64,000 nt of DNA, taken from assembly GCA_028554755.1 (NCBI GenBank), contig JAPTOF010000005.1, positions 9,929,501 to 9,993,500 on the forward strand, in the 5' to 3' direction. The stretch is from Cordia subcordata (lineage: Eukaryota; Streptophyta; Magnoliopsida; Boraginales; Cordiaceae). The notes beneath the pieces are model-generated. The model searched no databases. It worked only from the letters and a program-made list of their open reading frames with translations, and was not told where the DNA came from. The translations under genes were made by a program, and so were the position numbers. Shown in pieces: positions 45,484-61,400 of the stretch. The number at the start of each line of letters is the position of its first letter. Position 1 is the stretch's first letter.

Positions 45484-48077
45484 AAAATCCATATCGTGCT
45501 AGCACCATGATATGTCCTCTTGTGTATTGAGTGTCAACGGTTGCGTTAAAAGCTTCAAAATATGCGTTTGTGATTATGTGTCAAAAGACAATCTTCAAGC
45601 AGCTGTGATGTATTTGTGTCAAGTACTTAAAACATATAGCATATAAGGTGCTTGCCTAAAGCTATTCTGTGTTTTTATATGGCAATAAAAGGTTTGAACT
45701 TTCTCCTATATGTTGGGTTAACGTAAACGATTGTGCTTTCCACTTCCTTAGAATTGCTAGCGTTACTACCAGTGGATGTGTAGCTGTGCATTGGTAGCAA
45801 GTAGTAACTAGTAAGGGCTCGTTTAGTGTCACTAATCAAAATTTCATGAACATAAATTAGAAACATAAATAAAAAATTAAAAATAAGTAATTAAAAACAG
45901 AAATTGTAGATTTATTGGGTTATATTATACAATTTATAAATAAGAATTAAAACTTATTTGCGTATATCGTGAAACTTATTAAAATGAATTTTTGATAAAA
46001 TAATTTTAATTTCTTTGGTAATTATTTTTATAAAACTAATTTTATTTTTTTACAGTTCTATTTTAGACAATAATTTTAATTTGTAAAAGAATTATATTTC
46101 GAAAATAATGCTAACTTTTTGAAAATTATACTTTAAATTTTTATAATATTTTTTTAGAAATTTAAATATACTCAATTCATTTTTTAGTGCTTTTTAATTA
46201 CTTTTATAAAACTAATTTTAATTTTTGATTAATAGATTTTTAAAATAATTTTAGTTTTCAATAACTCTTTAAAAATTAAATTAAATTAAATTTTAATAAT
46301 TTGCTTTTAAAAAATAATTTTAGCGAATTAACATTTATTTTTAAAAATATTTACTTATTTATGTTTATCGAAATAAAATTTAAAGTTTTGAAAATCTATT
46401 ATCACAATACAAGAAAATCACTTTTGTCTACTTTTTGAGCGCTAATTGACAAAAAAAAATTGAAGACAGACGACAATAATGATACTAAGAGGGCGATTCA
46501 ATCGGTTCATCAAAAAAACTAAAGTATTTTTAAGCGTGTGGAGGCGGAGGCGGAGACGGGGAGTGTTTGCCTATGTGTGTGTTGATGGGGAAGAAAGGAA
46601 AACATTTTTCAGCAAAAATACCGTATTTTTTTATTGACTAAGAAAATATTTTTCGTTTACTTTTCTATTTTTAGCAATCAAACATCGAAAATGCGAAAAA
46701 TATTTTTTAAAAATATTTTCTGCAAAACAAACAGAGCATAAGTATTTACATGTTTAGTTAAAGTTGTTGAAAAGTAACTTGTAAGGTTAAAATAATTACA
46801 AAAGACATAAAAATAAAATTCAGTTAAACATAATATAAATATAACTATTTATTTATTTTTTAAAAGTATATTATCAAAATATTATAATTTAACAATTTAT
46901 ATAACTATATATTTATTTTTTAGAAGTATATTATCAAAATATTATAATTTAACAATTTAATTATGTTACAGTAATAAAGATAAAAGAGTAAATATAAAAT
47001 AAACGAATAAGGATATTATATTAATAAAGATAAGATATAAAGATAAGACAGTAAATAATTTGAACAAATTTCTTTATCCAAAATACAGTCATAAAAAAAT
47101 AAAAGTTAAGAATGGAGAACTTTTTATTTTTTATTAATATATTTATTAACTTAAATTAAACTTTAAATAAACGTGACTAGCTTAAAATCCGAACCAATTG
47201 TCCAAAGTCCTTTTCAGAAGACTTCTCGTTACATGACTTTATAAATTATTTGTCTGTCTTTGTGGGCGTTGAACGAGTCCCCTTGGATGAACTTAGCTCG
47301 TCCCATGATCCCTTCTGACGTGGATCCAACCACGTATGGTCCTTTTCACATATTTTGGTGGTAATTATATAGATTTTAAAGAAGGCAAATTCTTCCAACT
47401 GATTCGCCTAACCATTGACCCCAAGATAAAACTATAAGAATCACATAAATTTTAATTTTGTGTGTGAAGAGGGCGATTTGAGTGATGTTCAACCGAAGAT
47501 TTTTTTCTTTAAAGAAACAAAACACCCCTAGTTAAGATAAGGCATCCAGTGGTGGTTTACGATATTCAATGCAAGATACACCAAAACATAATCAAGTTGT
47601 GCCTAAATAATTCATATTTGCCGAGGATTGACCCCAAAAAAAAAAAAAAATTCATATCTGCCGAGGGCACAGTTTTAATAAAGTTTTAGGGCCTTTTTGG
47701 ATTTTTTTTTTCCTAGTATTTCGGATTTAAAGAAAAAAAGTTGAAATTTTGAAATCTCAACTTTTTTTATAAGTTAAAATTTTTAATTTCTTAAAAAAAA
47801 TATCTTTTTCCAAAAAATACACGGAAAAATTATAAAAAAAACTTTTAAATTTAAATAGAACATAACTTTATACCAATTTTAGGTCTACAATTTCTACCAA
47901 CTTGAAAATTTTAAATATCACAAATACCATTTACCCCCATAATTCTTGAATATTATTGTATCACAACTTGTTCTGGGAAAACCAAACCTTGAATATCACA
48001 AATTTGATTATGCTGATGCTAAAATCATAAGTAGACTTTCGTTTTGGTTTTTAAAAAGATCTCCAAGGATTAATTAA
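45484..48077. other. AT-rich intergenic region
   Basis: After the 3' untranslated region of the inhibitor gene, the DNA to 48 kb is extremely AT-rich with no gene. A possible inverted-repeat element spans about 45815-46740 (GGGCTCGTTTAG... and ...AAACAAACAGAGC), unconfirmed. A GC-richer patch at 47240-47340 holds nothing recognisable. Confidence 0.45.
46841..46960. repeat. Tandem duplication, 60-bp unit, 2 copies
   Basis: ATAACTAT(T/A)TATTTATTTTTTA(A/G)AAGTATATTATC then AAAATATTATAATTTAACAATTTA, at 46841-46900 and 46901-46960, with about three mismatches. Confidence 0.9.
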
Positions 48078-48336
48078 GAGCCTGTTTGGCTAAGCTTATA
48101 AGCTGGTTTGGTTATAAGTTAAAAAAGAGAATTTACATATTAAAGACATGTTCTTTTTAATCATTTTTATTATCATTATTACTTATAAGCAAGCACTTAT
48201 TTACTAAATATGTCAGTAACTAATAAGTATATATTATTCAAATATATTATAACTTATTTATAACTACTTTTTTTCTTATATAAGCATAAATTACTTATAA
48301 GCACTTAAAAATAAACTCAGCCAAACAGGCTCGCTC
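48078..48336. mobile_element. Tourist-like MITE (~259 bp), CDPK promoter region
   Basis: GAGCCTGTTTGGCT (48078-48091) and AGCCAAACAGGCTC (48319-48332) are perfect 14-bp inverted repeats identical to those of the SIP1 intron element (37585). The interior repeats CTTATAAGC. An outer GAGC/GCTC pairing suggests the right end may extend to about 48336. Confidence 0.75.
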
Positions 48337-48542
48337 TAATACATAAATAACGAAGAAGACGTGGGTGGGTTCCTGTGTCACTCCCCGGAATGAAACGACC
48401 AAGTCAAGCCTACCTTAACTCCCGCCACATGCTTTGACCAACGACCAAAAAAAATAAAAATAAAAAAATTAATATTTTAAAAAAAATTGGTTAACGAGAG
48501 GCAGCGAGAGAAAACAGAAGCTGAGAATTTTCCTCGGTCTCA

Positions 48543-48682
48543 GAAAAAAAAAAAAAAAAAAAAAAGCTGCCATTGATGAAACAAACACTTTTCAAAAGAG
48601 AAAAAAAGGAAAAACAAAGAAGATCACAACAAACAGATTAATTCAATCTTTGACAAAACACACACACACACACACACACAAA
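48543..48682 (+). repeat. Poly-A run and (CA)n in the CDPK leader
   Basis: About 22 A at 48544-48565 and about 11 CA units at 48660-48680, ending 5 bases before ACCATGA. Probably part of the 5' untranslated region. Confidence 0.85.
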
Positions 48683-48686
48683 AACC

Positions 48687-53373
<4,687 letters not shown>

Positions 53374-54419
53374 TTTGTTAGCAATTTGTTGTACTGTTTC
53401 TGGAAACCTGCTGGGAGAATGAACAAAGTCATATAAAGCTCTAGGAGATCCTGTCAGTTTAGTTAGAGTCACTGCAGTTTATACGTTTGTTTCCTGTAGA
53501 AGATTTTATCTAATTATTCGATGAAGAGCCTTTCGCATAACTCTGCATTTTACCCGAGGATGCATAAGTTTTGACAGGCAGGAGGACATTTCAGATGCAC
53601 AGGCTCGAGGTTGATGTGATGAGAGTTGACAAGGACTGTTAAAGAAGACCTTCCCAATTTTTAGTTGTGTAACTAGCTACCTCATCAAGTAGACAAAAAT
53701 ATTTCTATCATACAATGCCTATGGCTCGGACTGAAAGAACCTGTCAGCCTCAGATTCCACCATGTTTGAAAGAAAAACTCTCAGGTTGTCTAGTTCTAGG
53801 TATTACACTGCCTGAACTTGTATCTACTGTGATGAGGCCTCTTACATTAGGGTGACTAGTTTTCGATTCTTCACCAAATTTCGAGGGCCAAAGCTCTGAT
53901 TTGGTCCACCACAGGATTTCCTTCGTGGAAACTTTTTCTTGTCATTAAAATTTGTCACAATAATAGTTTTAGAGCATTTTCCCTTTAGGATTCAGTATTC
54001 AATTCTCTACCATTACACTGCACCCTCATCATCCATGGACTTATTGATCGTGTTAATCACTTTATAAGAACCTTGATCAAATTAATAAACTGTCAATAAG
54101 TTATTCGATTTAAAATACTTGAATTAATGTTTTCAACTCACAAAACCTAACATTTCTTAGTCTATTCAACTTTTCAATGAAATCAAATCCGTCCATTCAC
54201 TTTTATTTTTTTATTTTATTTTATTTTATCATTTATTTATTATTGTTATTATTTTTGCAGATTTCACTTTTAAATTGTTGCAGACCTGTATTGCACAAAT
54301 CCATATATGAACCAACCATTTTGAATTTAATTATTAAAACAAACAAAGTGCTATTTGAAATACGTCAAAAGCGGCAAACAATGTAAGTTTGTAGTTTACG
54401 AATAAGGATAGTAATGAGA
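53374..54419 (+). other. CDPK 3' untranslated region and flank
   Basis: Non-coding sequence after the TAA at 53371-53373. It is of balanced composition to about 53950, consistent with transcribed 3' sequence, then AT-rich. Confidence 0.45.
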
Positions 54420-54625
54420 CAAGTGATTTAGGGCATGTAGGATTGACCAACTCTCTTAAAACCCGTCATGTTGAGAACTCAGAACTCACCAGTGTTTGAG
54501 CCAAGATTGGGAGTGGCCTCACACGTATGCACACTAGTGTGGGGATTGAACCCCTAATGTTTTGCTTTTTGAAAATTTTAAAATACATTACCACTAAACT
54601 AAATTTGCATCTCTATTTATATCAA
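54420..54625 (-). mobile_element. tRNA-related SINE (family 4)
   Basis: On the minus strand: TTTAGTTTAGTGGTAATG (A box-like, near 54600) and GGGGTTCAATCCCC (B box, 54543-54556), then a GC-richer body with GTTGAGAACTCAGAACTC on the plus strand. The tail is not clear. Confidence 0.5.
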
Positions 54626-54829
54626 ACATTTTTTTGCATATATATTAAGAACCGTGATCTAAATAAATTTATATTAATGTCTCAATATATTTTATATTTA
54701 TAAGTTAATTATAGTTATATTACTAATATTTCCTCAGACACATATTAAAGGTTATGACCTAGTTGGAACTATTTAACGTCTTAATATATTTATTTAATTA
54801 GTAAAAAATACAAATAATTAATCTATAAT

Positions 54830-55440
54830 CTTATCACACTAATTGATTTAATTAATACTAGTTATGTTACTAATTTAATTATAGTTATGCTACAAATATT
54901 GCTAACTAGAGTTCTATGTCTAACGTAACTAGAATTATATTATAAACTTTATTAATTCTAATTATATGAATAACTTAATTAGAATTATTGTGACTATAGT
55001 TTCGTTTATTCATTTTCTTTAATGCTTTATAAGGGTAGTAGTACTACTTTATTTACTTTGATGTATTTTGCATAGTAAGTGTAGTAGTACTACTTTGTTT
55101 ATTTTTCTTTGCATTTGCATCCATCGTTTTGAATATTTTAACAGGTTGGCATGTCAACTTGGCATGCTTAGGAGTAGACTAGAGGGTTAGACGTATGTCC
55201 CCTCTCTATTTTGTACATTTTTCCTTGCGGCAATAAAACCCAGGGGTGCTGTCCCCTTTTACCCAAAAAATAATAATAATAATAATTAGAACTATACCAT
55301 AAAATTTACTAATTCTAGTTGTACGACTAACTTAACTAGAATTATACTAGAAGCTATGCTAGTTCTAGTTATACGATTGACTTAATTAGAAGTATACTGG
55401 AAATTTTGCTTATTCTAATTATATGACTAGCTTAATTTGT
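54830..55440. repeat. Degenerate ~60-bp repeat array
   Basis: Recurring units of (C/T)TAATT(C/T)TA(A/G)TTATA(T/C)GA then (A/C)TAACTTAA(C/T)TAGAATTAT occur at about 54890, 54920, 54950, 55285, 55340 and 55400. Each unit is partly self-complementary. The array is interrupted at 54987-55280 by a retroposon-like insert. Confidence 0.65.
54987..55283 (+). mobile_element. LINE/SINE-like retroposon with (AAT)n tail
   Basis: Sequence of different composition from the surrounding array, ending ATAAAACCCAGGGGTGCTGTCCCC..ACCCAAAAAA(TAA)n. Possible target duplication AATTAGAA (about 54978 and 55283). No ORF, so 5'-truncated or short. Confidence 0.45.
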
Positions 55441-55555
55441 TTATAATTGATACCAAGTGTCAAATTATATAAAGTATATAAATGATATAAATTATGAAAA
55501 TGATATAAAGTATATATAAGTAATATTACAAACTATATTTATTGAAGTTAAATTT

Positions 55556-56240
55556 GGTTATACTATAATTTTCGTTAATTCTAATAATATTACGAACTAT
55601 GTTTATCCAACTAAATTTACTAGTCTATAACTTAACCATAATTAGTTTATTAGTTAATTCTAATGATGTTATTAAGTTAATTGGATTGTAGTTATATTAC
55701 ATATTTTGTCAATTCTAGTGATATTATCTCTAATGATATAAATTTTATATCAAAATATATAAGATATACACAAAATAATATAATTTTTATATTAAAAATA
55801 CGTAAAAACTAGAAAATTAAGTTAGTAACAAGATTGGAATCAATTAAGTTATTGTAATTATACTAGAAATTAAGGAAATAAATCTAATATCAAGATACTC
55901 AACTAGTTTAAGTGTCAGTACAATAATTGTTCATATTTTATGTTAGTTATAGGCCTATTACTAATTAAATTAACAGGGTTATATTAAATATTGGAAAATA
56001 AGTTAAATAATTGAAGTTAGTAATATCACTAGAATTGACAAAATATGTAATATAACTACAATCCAATTAACTTAATAACATCATTAGAATTAACTAATAA
56101 ACTAATTATGGTTAAGTTATAGACTAGTAAATTAAGTTGGATAAACATAGTTCGTAATATTATTAGAATTAACGAAAATTGTAGTATAACCATTTGTGTA
56201 TATCTTATATATTTTGATATAAAATTTATATCATTAGAGA
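55556..56240. repeat. Large inverted duplication with a second inverted pair (core-T / core'-T')
   Basis: Core arm 55556-55726 is the reverse complement of 56021-56191 with only about two mismatches in 171. A 48-bp block T (55727-55774) is a perfect reverse complement of 56193-56240. The blocks run core, T, 246-bp spacer, core', T', so this is not one simple palindrome, which would give T' before core'. AT-rich, no coding capacity. Confidence 0.92.
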
Positions 56241-56578
56241 TCTCTTTAATTTAGTAGTAAAAGTTAACTTAATTTTAATATATTCTTATGTATTAGTATT
56301 TTTTAAAAAAATTAATGCTATTAACTTTGTTGACCAGTACTTCGTAGAGATAGGACAAGGTTTTTCATTCAACCGAGGTAAGGATGATACCCCAATACAT
56401 ATAGTAGGATAGGGGCTCGAACCCTTTTAATAGGTGAAGAATAGGGGTAAACACGCCCTACCCCGGCCTTTAACTCTACCTCTACCTCATCCCGTTTTCC
56501 ATCCCTTCATCACTTAAAAAGGTGTCCTTACTGCTTAAAACATGCGGCCTGAGAAAAGAGTGACCATACTTGATGCTT
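56241..56578. other. Spacer
   Basis: AT-rich, then a GC-richer stretch (56330-56540) with GGGGCTCGAACCC that may be another repeat remnant. No gene. Confidence 0.4.
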
Positions 56579-57466
56579 TTTTTTTTTTTTGGTCGGAAAG
56601 GAAATTGCATTAGAAAAACAAGATTACAAGAAGACCCAAAAGAAACCTAGAAAGAAAAGGCCCAAAGATGGCCAACAAGATATAACAGTAGAGGCCTAAA
56701 AGGAAGCTCAACAGAAACAACCTAGTTGGTGAAAATTCATAGCAGTTGTGAAACCCAAACCAAGAGCAGAGCTACCAAAGGAAGCCCGTTAAGCAAAGTT
56801 GCCTTAGCAGGAAAGGAAAACGAAACAAACAAACAGAGAGATTGTAGATTGGGGGCATTCTATCTCGCTCGGTTGGAGATTAGGGCTAGGGAGAATCAAC
56901 AACGAATGGTCAGACTTAGAAGAGGACCCTTAAGAGTCCCAGGCTTGAACTTGAACAAGTGGACACAAGAGCCAATCACCTTCAGACAAACCACCATGAG
57001 CGAGGGAAAGGACAGGCACAAGAATACTCCAAATCTCGGGTGTAAGAACCATAGGAAATTGGAGAAGTAGACTTTGAAAGGTAAAGATAACAACACTAAA
57101 ACGAAGCAAAATCCTCAAGAAGGATGATAAATTGCAGCTTAAGCCCATCAGGCTATAGAAACTCAAGAACAATAAGAGACTTGGTTGTCAGAGGCTCTAG
57201 TTGAGGTATGAAAAGAAAGATAATTCCATGCATGGCCATCAGGTCTTGCGGAGGAGAAGGATAAAAGGAACGGTTAATGATGCAGAGAGAAGGGTAAGAA
57301 AACCCAAGGAAGGATCCTCACATGAGGAGGAATTAAAAGGATTGCGATAGCAAGGGGCCATTTTGCCTGAAAGTTGATTGTTTGAATTTTAATTTTAGAG
57401 AGAAGTGAGAAAAAAATCTCAGACAGACAGGCTCTGGGTCGAGCTGGTGAAGCTGTCAATGGAATA
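56579..57466 (-). mobile_element. LINE-like retroposon, 5'-truncated (minus strand)
   Basis: A T12 run at 56579 followed by GGTCGGAAAGGAAATTGCATT: on the minus strand this reads AATGCAATTTCCTTTCCGACC then poly-A, a common 3' end of plant L1-type LINEs. The ~900 bases beyond differ in composition from the AT-rich surroundings. Open frames on both strands here show no reverse transcriptase motif, so only 3' sequence would remain. Confidence 0.45.
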
Positions 57467-57640
57467 AGGGCTCGTTTAAATTAGTTTTTTTTTTTTAAAG
57501 TATTTTTTTAAAATAATTTTTTAAAGAAGTGGTTTTTTGTTTTTAGAAGTTAAGCTCCTGACTTCTAAAAAAAACATTGAATTTGAACTTTTTTTAAAAT
57601 CCAAACTAACTTTTTTTTCAAAGTCAAACCTACTTTAAGG
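57467..57640. mobile_element. Possible MITE, same family as cupin intron elements
   Basis: AGGGCTCGTTTAAATTAGTTTTTT at the left, and AAAATCCAAACTAACTTTTTT with AAAGTC near 57600, recall the GGGTTCGTTTGGATTGG ends of 7193-7436. Boundaries uncertain. Confidence 0.35.
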
Positions 57641-57852
57641 ATGGTAAAAATAAAACATTCTTTAGAGAGGAAAAAAAAAAAAATCCAACAAGTCCTAAGT
57701 GGTAGACCATGCTCGATGTCATCGGCGCGTTTCCAAAGTCAAATTTGTTTTTGGCTTAGCATTTTAGCTAACCGTTCTAGGCAAACCAACTTGTTTGTTG
57801 TATTAGCAGCAAAAGGTAGTTTTAAGGATTTGAAAATGTACATGAAGTTGCA

Positions 57853-58012
57853 GTGCTGCAAGCATTAGTTGTAAAAGGAAAGCAAAGTGCTGCAAGCATT
57901 AGGTGTAAAAGCAAAGCAAAGAACAATAAGGCAGCACATATGATCGTAAGTGCTGCAAGCATTATGTGTAAAAGGAAAGCAAAGAACACTAAGGTAGTAC
58001 AGATGATCTTCT
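57853..58012 (+). repeat. Tandem repeat: GTGCTGCAAGCATTA units
   Basis: GTGCTGCAAGCATTA..TGTAAAAG(G/C)AAAGCAAA starts at 57853, 57887 and 57950. The last two units are 63 bp and also share GAACA(A/C)TAAGG(C/T)AG(C/T)ACA(T/G)ATGATC; the first is a 34-bp partial unit. Confidence 0.9.
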
Positions 58013-58461
58013 GTGCATTTCAACCATCTACACATCATTTCCCCGTTGTAAAAGGGTTCAAAACTAACAAAGAATTCCCACCAAGCAAAGTTACAGAGAT
58101 GATCTGGTGAATGAATTCCTACAATGATATATGTATCAGAAGCTACTATACGTATAGCCACTCTACGTCGTATTCAATACACGATTATTCAGGTCTTGGC
58201 CTGAACCTCTGTCGGATTGTGATTCCATTAACATACAGAAAGTCTAAAAAAAAGAAAAAGAAAGTAACCAAATATAACTGTTCCTCTGCTTCTACAATGT
58301 AATTGACCAACCCCATCCATCCAGACAGCAAAGCTGAACTTGTATACATCCTTCTGGTCCATGCAGATTGAAAATATTCCCTGCTCCTGGAGGGTAGTTT
58401 CCATCTTATACTCCGTTTTCTGAGTCCAAGCCGGGGAGCTCATCTTGTAGTATATTTATTA

Positions 58462-61400
58462 TCATTCATATACTCGTTTTCTTTTCAGAAGGGTTGGAAA
58501 TATAGCAACAGAACCAATGAGGAAAAGAACAGATAGAGTCTTGAAATCATAGAGGTCTTTAACTGACTTCAGATCTCCAAGGGCAAGGCCAGCCTGATAA
58601 TTAGAAGCAACCAAGTAATTATTTTGTGAGTGTTGCAACAATTATTGATGAAGCAATATCAAAATTGAACACATCTGCAAGATCTGTCATGGTAATTCAA
58701 CAGAGAAAATGAGAAACAAGTATTTTCAACATTCTATCATTCCAATTAGTTAACCTTTTTTTCCTCTTCTCAAATTTTATAACTTCTTTTGGAAGAGCAC
58801 AATCTCAGATGCATAACTAAATTGTCATATCTAAACAATTTCCAGATAACACCCCATATGATTTCCATATCAATAAAAAGCTGCCAGGAATTCTCTTCGA
58901 ACTAGTTTTCACAGGTTGATTTGATTTTCTATTTAATCAAGTATGAGCCACCAATCATGAAGTATGTACCAGCCTCTGTGGGACAGAAGATATACAAAAG
59001 AATAGTAACTTGAACAAAGCAACTATTCCTAACTAAATATAGTCATCACGAAACAACATAAAAGAGACTTGGCAATTCAGAAAATTTGAATATAATAACT
59101 ATCACTATAGCTTCTTCGCTAAGTTCAGGAATTCTTTGGGGTGTAACAAATTTTAGCTGGGAAACAGATTAGGAATGCATTGCTGCAAAATTGAAATGTT
59201 CTAGCATCTAAGATTGTAACTGATTATAACGTATCTGTAAGGCTGACTTCAAATATGGGTAAACACATTAAAAGCGAATGAATGTCTGATCTCTTGAGCT
59301 CTTAATCAAAAGAATATATAATTGGGAACACAAATAAACAGGAGAGACATTGCTTCTTCTAGTATAAATAGCTCTTTAATTCCCCTCTCCGAAGTATCCA
59401 AAAAATGCCAAGTGACAAGGTTCCCAAAATGCATTCCATTATCTTATCCTCTATTAATCCCTTGCAGGTAGGGAAGGAAGAGAAGAAGTCAAAACTCCTA
59501 CAACTTCAGAACTGCTACATATGGAACAGAAGTTAGCCAAAATCTTCTTCCAATTTGATCCTAATTATCACCAGTTATACGGCTGCCCGTGTGGAGTGGG
59601 GGAATCAGTAGTTAGGTGCAAATGATTTCCTTCATTTTCCCCGCCAAAGCTCTTTTACATGTCTTACTTCTGGCACCCCATAGAACGAAAATTAGGACAT
59701 ACCTTGAACTTACCATCTATCTATCTGCTTGTCTACCTATACACACACACACACACATGTATATATACACGTGTAATACATATACACACACACACATGTA
59801 TACACACATGTATATACACATATGTATATATATATTTGACACGTTAGCTCTCAATGAATGAGAGCTTGACACATTGACTTAAAAAATAATCACCTTATAA
59901 TTTTGTTAAATATTATTAATGCTTTTAATATCATATAATGTATTGGATTGATACCAGATACAATATACATTACGATGACATTAATTGCAAAGTAGAATAC
60001 GTGTTATCAAATAGATTAATCTCAAATACCATATACATAATGTTGGCTTTAATTTAAGAGCAGATGGTACGTGTATGATATTATTCATGAATATAATAGT
60101 TAAATTGGTGCCAAAAAATCTATACAAGAACTACAAAAATGTTATTAATATGTCAAAAGATATGGTTACTATAGACCCGAATTTTCAGACGCATGTCAAA
60201 AGATCTTTAAAAAGGCATGACATATTATCAAATTCAAGTTCGAGTTGTGTGTAGAATTATTAGCTTGGAGATGTAACTTTTGACTTCTAAGGCAAGTTTT
60301 CATCTTTTCTCATTTATGATTTATTAATAAAATTTAATTGATAAACATTGTCAATGTTTCTTATTGTTAGTTAATAAAAAATATTTTATCAAATAACCTT
60401 TTAATATTTCTTATAAATGAAGCATAACAAGATCTGAGATTGATAGTAGAAAATATATTAGGGCATAGGTATAATTGGTAGTATCATCTAAACATTGTCA
60501 TCTCTCCTAATAAGGTATGCAAAAAAGCCTGCATCATCCTCCCTTCTTATTCCTGTAAAGCCTACTGAAACCTGGCTGGAGCACCTCAACACTCCTAAAA
60601 CATTGCAATCCTCAAAATCAGTATGACTTCTTGATCACTGCCAAACCCAATAGTCAGCAAACTGATGTGAAAGAACTATTCTCCACATACTTGAGTTATT
60701 CTTTGTTGTTATCAATTCAAATACTCTGTGGTCTTTCGAATTCCCATTATCAGGATTCTAACAACAAAAATCTCATAGGTAGGAGTTCAAATGCTTCCTA
60801 TTGTCTTCCCTTCAACAAGGCAATAGTTATAGATAATAATCCCTCCTCCATCTCAAGTAGTTGAACATACTTTCTGTGCATTGACCAGGTGACATAATTT
60901 CTCCCTAACAAAGCTTTTTTCCAGAGGCACTAGCTCTTACAGCTCGTCTACAAGGCCCATCACAGGGGTCGACTTTCTGACAAAAAAAGAAAAGAAAAAA
61001 GACGGGTTGACTTCTCAGCACAAGAGAAAATTTTAATTAGGCTGGTCAGGAAGGCATTCCACTCAAGAGCAAGTCTCACCCTCATTAACCAGTGTTGATT
61101 ACTGAGAGTTGGTAGCAGAAACATTATACAAACAGGAGTTAGAATCTCATCTGCTCACCAGTACGAGGAATTAGAACTACAGTGGAAATTGTAAAAATAG
61201 AAGTTCCACTCACAAATTATGAGTAACTGGGACTTCACACTCTTTCGCTTGTGGCTTGACTAAAGTAAATCTATAGCATTTAAGAGATCCACTTTATTCT
61301 GCAAGCCACTAGAAGTAGAATCGTGACTATCAATGCATTGGTACTTTATGTAAATCTGAAAACCCCATACATGCTGCAACTGCATAGTTTAATACATTAT

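Noticed and set aside
56726..57172. 114-codon plus-strand frame and overlapping minus frames
   Set aside because: They lie in a LINE-like 3' fragment and show no reverse transcriptase, endonuclease or other domain.
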